From positions 1-64,000 of the forward strand of contig JABHDC010000048.1 of NCBI GenBank assembly GCA_018673255.1: a stretch of DNA of 64,000 nt. Direction: 5' to 3'. A program made the position numbers and the translations under genes. A model generated the notes under the pieces. That model was not told the origin of the DNA, did no database searches, and was given only the letters and a program-made list of their open reading frames with translations. The stretch's first letter is position 1. Every line of letters begins with the position of its first letter. This DNA is from Gemmatimonadota bacterium. GTDB taxonomy: Bacteria > Latescibacterota > UBA2968 > UBA8231. Positions 60,435 to 64,000 of this stretch are shown piece by piece.

Positions 60435-61166
60435 TCAGGCGGGCGGCCGGGCAGGCAATCTCTCGTCCAGCAAGTGTCCCACAATCTCCACCGAGCCTGC
60501 CATACACTGCTTGCCGTGTTCGGCACTGGCATCTCGGGGGTCTTTGCCATTCACGCCCTGTGGCCAGGTCTCACGATCGGTCGGTAGCTGACTCAGGTCA
60601 GCCAGATCGGGCCGGTAGTGCATGACGAGGGAGCTCTCGTTACGGGCAGCGTGATCCATCTGGCTCTGCCAGTCGCCCGCGATTTCTTCGGTGACGCCCG
60701 CCAGCTTCAGGCCGAAGCGCTTCTCACGCTCCGGGATCGCCGCACACCAGGCGCTGCGGCTGGGGCCGTGGCCATCGGCGAAGACCAGTTCGAAACCGGC
60801 CCGTTTCACCTGGGCGAGGATGGCGTCGATGAGGAGGGCGAACTGCCCGTCTGCAACCCAGTAACAGCTGCCATCCAGCTGACGGTGCGGATCGGTGGTA
60901 TCGGCGTAGTCCATGCCTTGCAATGTCTTGCCGTCACCCGTATCCCAGGCTCGATCCGGGCCCAGGTGAATGGGTGGCAGAACGATGCCCCCGAAACGCC
61001 GGGCGCACTCGATCATCAGAGATTCGCTCTGAATCGCATCACTACCCAGCGGCAGATGTTCGCCGTGCCATTCGAGGGTGCCCAATGGCAGGTAGGCCAC
61101 GGGTCGCTGTTGGATCCGCTGGCGGAATTCCCACGGCAGCAACTCTGAATACTGGACCTTTTCCAT
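60435..61166 (-). CDS. Creatininase-family amidohydrolase
   Basis: 243 aa. Conserved blocks: LPLGTLEWHGEHLPLGSDA (metal Glu, His, Asp) near residue 27, LVFADGHGPSRS near 128, and ARNESSLVMHYRPDLAD near 175. These match the creatininase/FAPy-hydrolase group, which hydrolyses cyclic amides. In glycan-utilising genomes these genes often sit beside glycosidases, with unknown substrates. It precedes the glycosidase by 50 bases. Confidence 0.88.
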   Translation of the reverse strand: MEKVQYSELLPWEFRQRIQQRPVAYLPLGTLEWHGEHLPLGSDAIQSESLMIECARRFGGIVLPPIHLGPDRAWDTGDGKTLQGMDYADTTDPHRQLDGSCYWVADGQFALLIDAILAQVKRAGFELVFADGHGPSRSAWCAAIPEREKRFGLKLAGVTEEIAGDWQSQMDHAARNESSLVMHYRPDLADLSQLPTDRETWPQGVNGKDPRDASAEHGKQCMAGSVEIVGHLLDERLPARPPA

Positions 61167-61257
61167 CCTGATTCTCTCTCTCCGTCGCCCACACGAAAAC
61201 GGTCGCGGTCAGTTGGTCTGCTCCGGATGAATGCTCAACGCCTCAGCAGCTGGCAAG

Positions 61258-61875
61258 TCACTCGCCCGAGCGGAAATCTGCCACGGGCTCAGGCTCGATC
61301 TCCAGGCCGTCAAATTGGGCCCGGCACCCGCTGACAAAGGGGGCCTGGGCGTGGATGCCGACAAGCACATCGGCTGGAGCTGCCATGCCGAAGGCGCGGG
61401 CGAAGCGCCAACTCTGGCCATCGAGACTGAAGTGCATGCCGAAGAGATCACCCTTGCGGGTGATGCGCAGGTGAGCGTCCGAGGTCGACAGCAACTCGTT
61501 GTTGGCGTCGTCCGACCAGGGATCGGTGACCACGGAGACCACCGAAACCTCTCCCACGGGGCTGCGCTCGACGCAGATCTTCGCCCACTGCTGGTCGCTG
61601 ATCCGCACGGTGAGGGCGGCAGCATCACCGAAGCCGGCCAGCTGGGCCCGGACCCGGGTCCGGGCGGTGAAGTCCCCCGTCACGGAGGCGGCCAGGAAAG
61701 CGGCGTTGTCGAGGCCCGGGTGATCGATGGGGCGGAAGAAGTCGGTCTTCGCCTGCGGGACGACGTGCAGGCTTCCCCCGTCATCGATATGCCATTCCGG
61801 TGGTTCGTTCTGCCACCGCAGTGACGACGAGGCGCCGTCGGAAGAGTGTGTTAGGAACCTGTCCAAGTATCCCAT
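61258..61875 (-). CDS. DUF1349 protein with its 5' end inside a MITE-like repeat
   Basis: 205 aa from ATG 61875. The DUF1349 lectin-like fold covers most of it: LRWQNEPPEWHIDDGGSLHV, KTDFFRPIDHPGLDNAAF, GDFTARTRVRAQL, ALTVRISDQQWAKICVE and MHFSLDGQSWRFARAF. Between the repeat and the domain there is no ATG, GTG or TTG in frame; the start and first residues (MGYLDRFLT) come from repeat copy 2 (61853-62018). Earlier starts (61965, 61995) are also within the repeat. So the insertion either replaced the original start or truncated the gene. Expression needs to be shown. Confidence 0.6.
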   Translation of the reverse strand: MGYLDRFLTHSSDGASSSLRWQNEPPEWHIDDGGSLHVVPQAKTDFFRPIDHPGLDNAAFLAASVTGDFTARTRVRAQLAGFGDAAALTVRISDQQWAKICVERSPVGEVSVVSVVTDPWSDDANNELLSTSDAHLRITRKGDLFGMHFSLDGQSWRFARAFGMAAPADVLVGIHAQAPFVSGCRAQFDGLEIEPEPVADFRSGE

Positions 61876-62019
61876 TTGGGCTGCGTCCACGTCATTGCCG
61901 CCGTTGTCGGCGTTGCGCTTCGCTCTCTGAATTACCCAATTCAGATCGTTCGCGCGCCTTGCCATCGACGACAATGACACGCCCTCGCCTGTCAAAGCGA
62001 ATACCCGGACAGGTTCCTA
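61852..62019. repeat. MITE-like palindromic repeat, copy 2 (long form)
   Basis: TAGGAACCTGTCC (61852-61864) and GGACAGGTTCCTA (62007-62019) are perfect 13-bp terminal inverted repeats. The 168-bp element contains the shared subterminal AGTATCCCAT-TGGGC and AAAGCGAATACCC blocks plus about 95 bp missing from the other copies. No target duplication is evident. No transposase is encoded; it is probably mobilised in trans or is a decayed derivative. Confidence 0.88.
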
Positions 62020-62217
62020 TCAACAGATTCATGGTGGGCTCCTTCTCAGCCTGGTCGATCCATTGTTCGATGGGTGCCAATGGTAACTTTCAGCAACGAG
62101 GCATGTCCACCGCTCGCGTCGTGAACCAGACCCCGAGCTGATTCACCTGTTAGGATCGCGCCACTTTCCGGCGAGGGTCAGATGTTGCCCCCGAACCACT
62201 TTCCCTGGATGATGGAC
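62020..62217. other. Intergenic region between repeat copies 2 and 3
   Basis: About 200 bases between the two repeats with no convincing gene. Short readings here are not conserved-looking. A sequence near 62150-62215 reads like the start of a decayed transposase in one frame, but I cannot confirm it. With copies 2 and 3 it makes a non-coding patch of nearly 500 bases up to the next gene at 62364. Confidence 0.4.
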
Positions 62218-62285
62218 TAGGAACCTGTCCGAGTATCCCATCTGGGCTACGTCCGCGTCGCAAAGCGAAACCCCGGACAGGCTTC
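62218..62285. repeat. MITE-like palindromic repeat, copy 3 (short form)
   Basis: TAGGAACCTGTCCG at the left end and CGGACAGGCTTC at 62274-62285 on the right, an inverted match with one or two differences. The internal AGTATCCCATCTGGGCTACGTCC and AAAGCGAAACCCC align with copies 1 and 2. Length 68 bp, an internal deletion form. It ends 78 bases before the UroD-like gene at 62364 and may affect its promoter. Confidence 0.85.
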
Positions 62286-62363
62286 AAGAGGGCCCCGACC
62301 GGGCCGGGTGGTGCAGGAAGCGAATCAGGGATCTGGGATCTGGGATCAACGGGGAGCGTCACG

Positions 62364-63353
62364 ATGACACCGAAACAACGTCTGAGTCGAGCAGTTGCCT
62401 ACGAAGAGGTCGATCGGGCGCCTGCCGGTCTGTTCGGCACCCACACTGACTACGAGGAGGCGCTGGCGCGGCACATCGGGGCCTCGAGCATCGAGGCGAT
62501 GTATCTCGAGCTGGGTGTTGATATCTGGCACAGCAAGGTCGGGTTACGCTACAAGGGAGAGGGAAATCCCCTGGGGTCGACCCCCGAGAACCCGCACCCC
62601 TTCGCGCGCATGACAACCATCGACGAGGTGGAAGCGTATCCGTTTCCCGGACCCGAAGACTTTGACGCGACCGAGTTGGTCGCGCACCTGCGTGACCATC
62701 AAGAGTTCGCCGTCTGCGGCGGCATCAATTCGGCGATCTACCATCACTATCTGGGTCTGTGTGGCCAGGAGAATGCGCTCTGCTTCCTCAAGCAGCAGCC
62801 TGATGTGGCCAAGGCGATGATCGGCCGGATCACCGACTACTTCGTCGTCTACCTGCGGCAGGTGCTTGAGGCCGGCGACGGGCTGATCGACATGGTGGAG
62901 AATTGCAACGACTTCGGCACGCAGCGCAGCATGTTCATCAGCGCCGAAGACTTCCGTGAATTCTTCCGTGAGCCTCTCAAGCAGATGTACGACCTGGCTA
63001 AGGAACACGACGTGTTCTACATGCAGCATTCGTGTGGTTCGGTGGGGCCGATCATCGATGACTTCATCGAGATGGGTGCAGATATCCTGAATCCGATCCA
63101 GGTCGAAGCGGACGGGATGGATATCGAGGATCTCGTCGAGCGCTACAAGGGCCGCATCACTTTCTATGGTGGGATCGATACGCAGCGTCTGCTGCCCCAC
63201 GGGCCAGAGGCACTGATCCGCTCTGAGGTGAGTCGGCTCATCGGTTACTTCGGCACCGGGGGCGGGCTGATCATGGGTGGATCGCAGGGTCTGCTCGAAG
63301 ACATTCCCTATGACCACGCCGTGGCCATGCTGGACCAGAATCTGTCCGGGTAG
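62364..63353 (+). CDS. UroD-fold (MtaA/CmuA-like) protein, third copy, zinc-site cysteine retained
   Basis: 329 aa. Opening TPKQRLSRAVAYEEVDRAP is the family N-terminal pattern. Late barrel: YMQHSCGSVGPIIDDFIEMGADILNPIQVEADGMD, which has the His-x-Cys of zinc-dependent corrinoid methyltransferases, and GGIDTQRLLPHGP, then a glycine-rich GGGLIMGGSQGLLEDIP. Of the three UroD-fold proteins here this is the best candidate for a metal-dependent methyl or decarboxylation enzyme. No corrinoid-protein gene is next to it. Confidence 0.87.
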   Translation: MTPKQRLSRAVAYEEVDRAPAGLFGTHTDYEEALARHIGASSIEAMYLELGVDIWHSKVGLRYKGEGNPLGSTPENPHPFARMTTIDEVEAYPFPGPEDFDATELVAHLRDHQEFAVCGGINSAIYHHYLGLCGQENALCFLKQQPDVAKAMIGRITDYFVVYLRQVLEAGDGLIDMVENCNDFGTQRSMFISAEDFREFFREPLKQMYDLAKEHDVFYMQHSCGSVGPIIDDFIEMGADILNPIQVEADGMDIEDLVERYKGRITFYGGIDTQRLLPHGPEALIRSEVSRLIGYFGTGGGLIMGGSQGLLEDIPYDHAVAMLDQNLSG

Positions 63354-63443
63354 CGATGGCGGGTCGGCCTCTGGCCACGCCATCGGTAGGGTGGGCGCAA
63401 GTCCCCACCGGGTTGTATTCCCCACCCTGTGCCGACCATCGCT
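63352..63443 (+). promoter_or_regulatory. Structured RNA candidate between UroD-like and HDOD genes
   Basis: Outer helix: AGCGAT (63352-63357) with ATCGCT (63438-63443), continuing as GGTCGGC (63362-63368) with GCCGACC (63431-63437) across a 4-base bulge. Inner helix: AGGGTGGG (63388-63395) with CCCACCCT (63421-63428). The same strand can instead pair GGTGGG (63390-63395) with CCCACC (63404-63409). Two mutually exclusive pairings in one stem are typical of a regulatory RNA. It begins at the UroD-like stop codon. No known riboswitch consensus is recognised. Confidence 0.5.
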
Positions 63444-63634
63444 GGCGATGATCACCGTCGCCGGCTGATTCGGAAAGGCACGTAACTCCAAGCAGCAGTC
63501 ATACATCGGGCATGATCGGCAGGTGCCGCATGTCGCACGGCCTCGTCTTTGCGTAGCAGACCCGGCAAGCGACATCGAATGCGGGACCCGCCTCTTGGAA
63601 GGGGACCCGCTTACCTGCCGGAGCCCAATCCCCC

Positions 63635-64000
63635 ATGCCCACCCCCTCTCGATTGATATCTCCCGGCCTGCCGGCTGTACCTGCCGATGGGCCCGACATC
63701 AACTTCACATCTCCCACGATCCCGGCAGGCTACGAGGATCTGCGTGCGCTCGTGGATCTGGCGGACACCTCCGAGCTGTCGTCGATTCGCCAGACGGTCC
63801 TGCAGATTCTCCAGATCGTCGATGATCCGCTCTCGAGCGCCGACGATCTGACGAACATCATTTCCACGGATCCCCCGTTGTCAGCGCGGCTGCTGCGACT
63901 GGCCAACTCCGCCCACTTCGGTCTGTCCCGCCGGATCGGCTCGATCCACGATGCCGTCGTGTGCATCGGCTTCGACGCGGTGAAGGAAGTCGCTCTCACG
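63635..64000 (+). CDS. HDOD-domain protein, cut by window end
   Basis: First 122 residues of a gene running out of the window from ATG 63635. From about residue 40 the HDOD domain begins: SSIRQTVLQILQIVDDPLSSADDLTNIISTDPPLSARLLRLANSAHFGLSRRIGSIHDAVVCIGFDAVKEVALT contains the characteristic STDPPLSARLLRLANS segment and the IxSIxDAVxxIG helix. HDOD proteins lack the metal residues of true HD phosphohydrolases and act in signalling. What lies C-terminal is unknown. The 281-base leader includes the structured RNA above. Confidence 0.85.
   Translation, partial: MPTPSRLISPGLPAVPADGPDINFTSPTIPAGYEDLRALVDLADTSELSSIRQTVLQILQIVDDPLSSADDLTNIISTDPPLSARLLRLANSAHFGLSRRIGSIHDAVVCIGFDAVKEVALT

Noticed and set aside
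59149..60591. 480-residue open frame on the plus strand
   Set aside because: Antisense to the glycosidase and creatininase genes, with composition of a frame shadow and no domain; the minus-strand proteins are clearly real.
61892..62080. 62-residue open frame over repeat copy 2
   Set aside because: Nearly all of it is repeat sequence; no conservation argument and no ribosome-binding site.
63444..63634. c-di-GMP riboswitch before the HDOD gene
   Set aside because: Some GC-rich pairing is present but none of the GEMM-I or GEMM-II consensus segments could be aligned.

Overview
The window is a 64-kb, GC-rich, gene-dense chromosomal segment from a Gram-negative heterotroph. Evidence for an outer membrane is two TonB-dependent receptors, a small beta-barrel-like protein and Lol-type lipoproteins. 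The gene inventory combines three uroporphyrinogen-decarboxylase-fold (UroD/MtaA-like) proteins, a sulfatase, DUF2961, DUF1961, DUF1349, DUF362, creatininase, LarA-like, mandelate-racemase-like and DUF6785 genes. That mix is typical of uncultured marine or soil groups that scavenge sugars, such as Latescibacterota, Poribacteria or related FCB/PVC lineages. This placement is an inference from gene content, not a measurement. No rRNA, tRNA, CRISPR array, intact transposase or prophage was seen.

Layout. 1-2978: a UroD-like protein and a LarA-family protein. 3009-11195 (minus): a tight run of eight genes, six of which form an envelope glycan or glycolipid cassette (flippase, GINT1-like glycosyltransferase, sulfotransferase, GT4 glycosyltransferase, CDP-alcohol phosphatidyltransferase fusion, methyltransferase), preceded by a DUF1961 and a holin_4_2-type membrane protein. 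11349-17098: an all-alpha toroid carbohydrate enzyme, rhodanese, GAF membrane sensor, GNAT, zinc-ribbon membrane protein and sulfatase. 17210-20444: a clear TPP riboswitch followed by a TonB receptor and thiamine pyrophosphokinase, a thiamine-salvage operon. 20542-25405 (minus): HAD phosphatase, a membrane protein with a 12-bp-repeat tail, then a three-gene cassette of radical SAM, ArsM-like methyltransferase and PiT permease that looks like arsenic biochemistry. 25508-33144 (minus): sugar-acid and carbohydrate genes (RidA, HpcH-type aldolase, lactonase, GH172/DUF2961, D-amino-acid-dehydrogenase-like, CBM9-like) and a divergent YchF-like protein. 33314-38729: DUF6785 transporter, epimerase, enolase-superfamily enzyme and DUF362 protein. 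38819-53774: two large unrecognised proteins, a second TonB receptor with an adjacent MarR repressor and two matching operators, a second UroD-like protein, an MBL hydrolase and two PHP-type proteins. 53994-64000: a double alpha/beta hydrolase, a response regulator, a metallophosphoesterase, a GH-A-like glycosidase, creatininase, DUF1349, a third UroD-like protein and a truncated HDOD protein.

Most notable points. A family of palindromic-ended, MITE-like repeats occurs in three copies at 20471, 61853 and 62218; one supplies the 5' end of a DUF1349 gene. The PiT/ArsM/radical-SAM cassette and the glycolipid cassette, whose phosphatidyltransferase has altered catalytic aspartates, are the best candidates for undescribed biochemistry. 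A structured, possibly switching RNA lies between the last UroD gene and the HDOD gene. Several intergenic hairpins lack U-tracts, including one 16-bp palindrome that contains the stop codons of both convergent genes.
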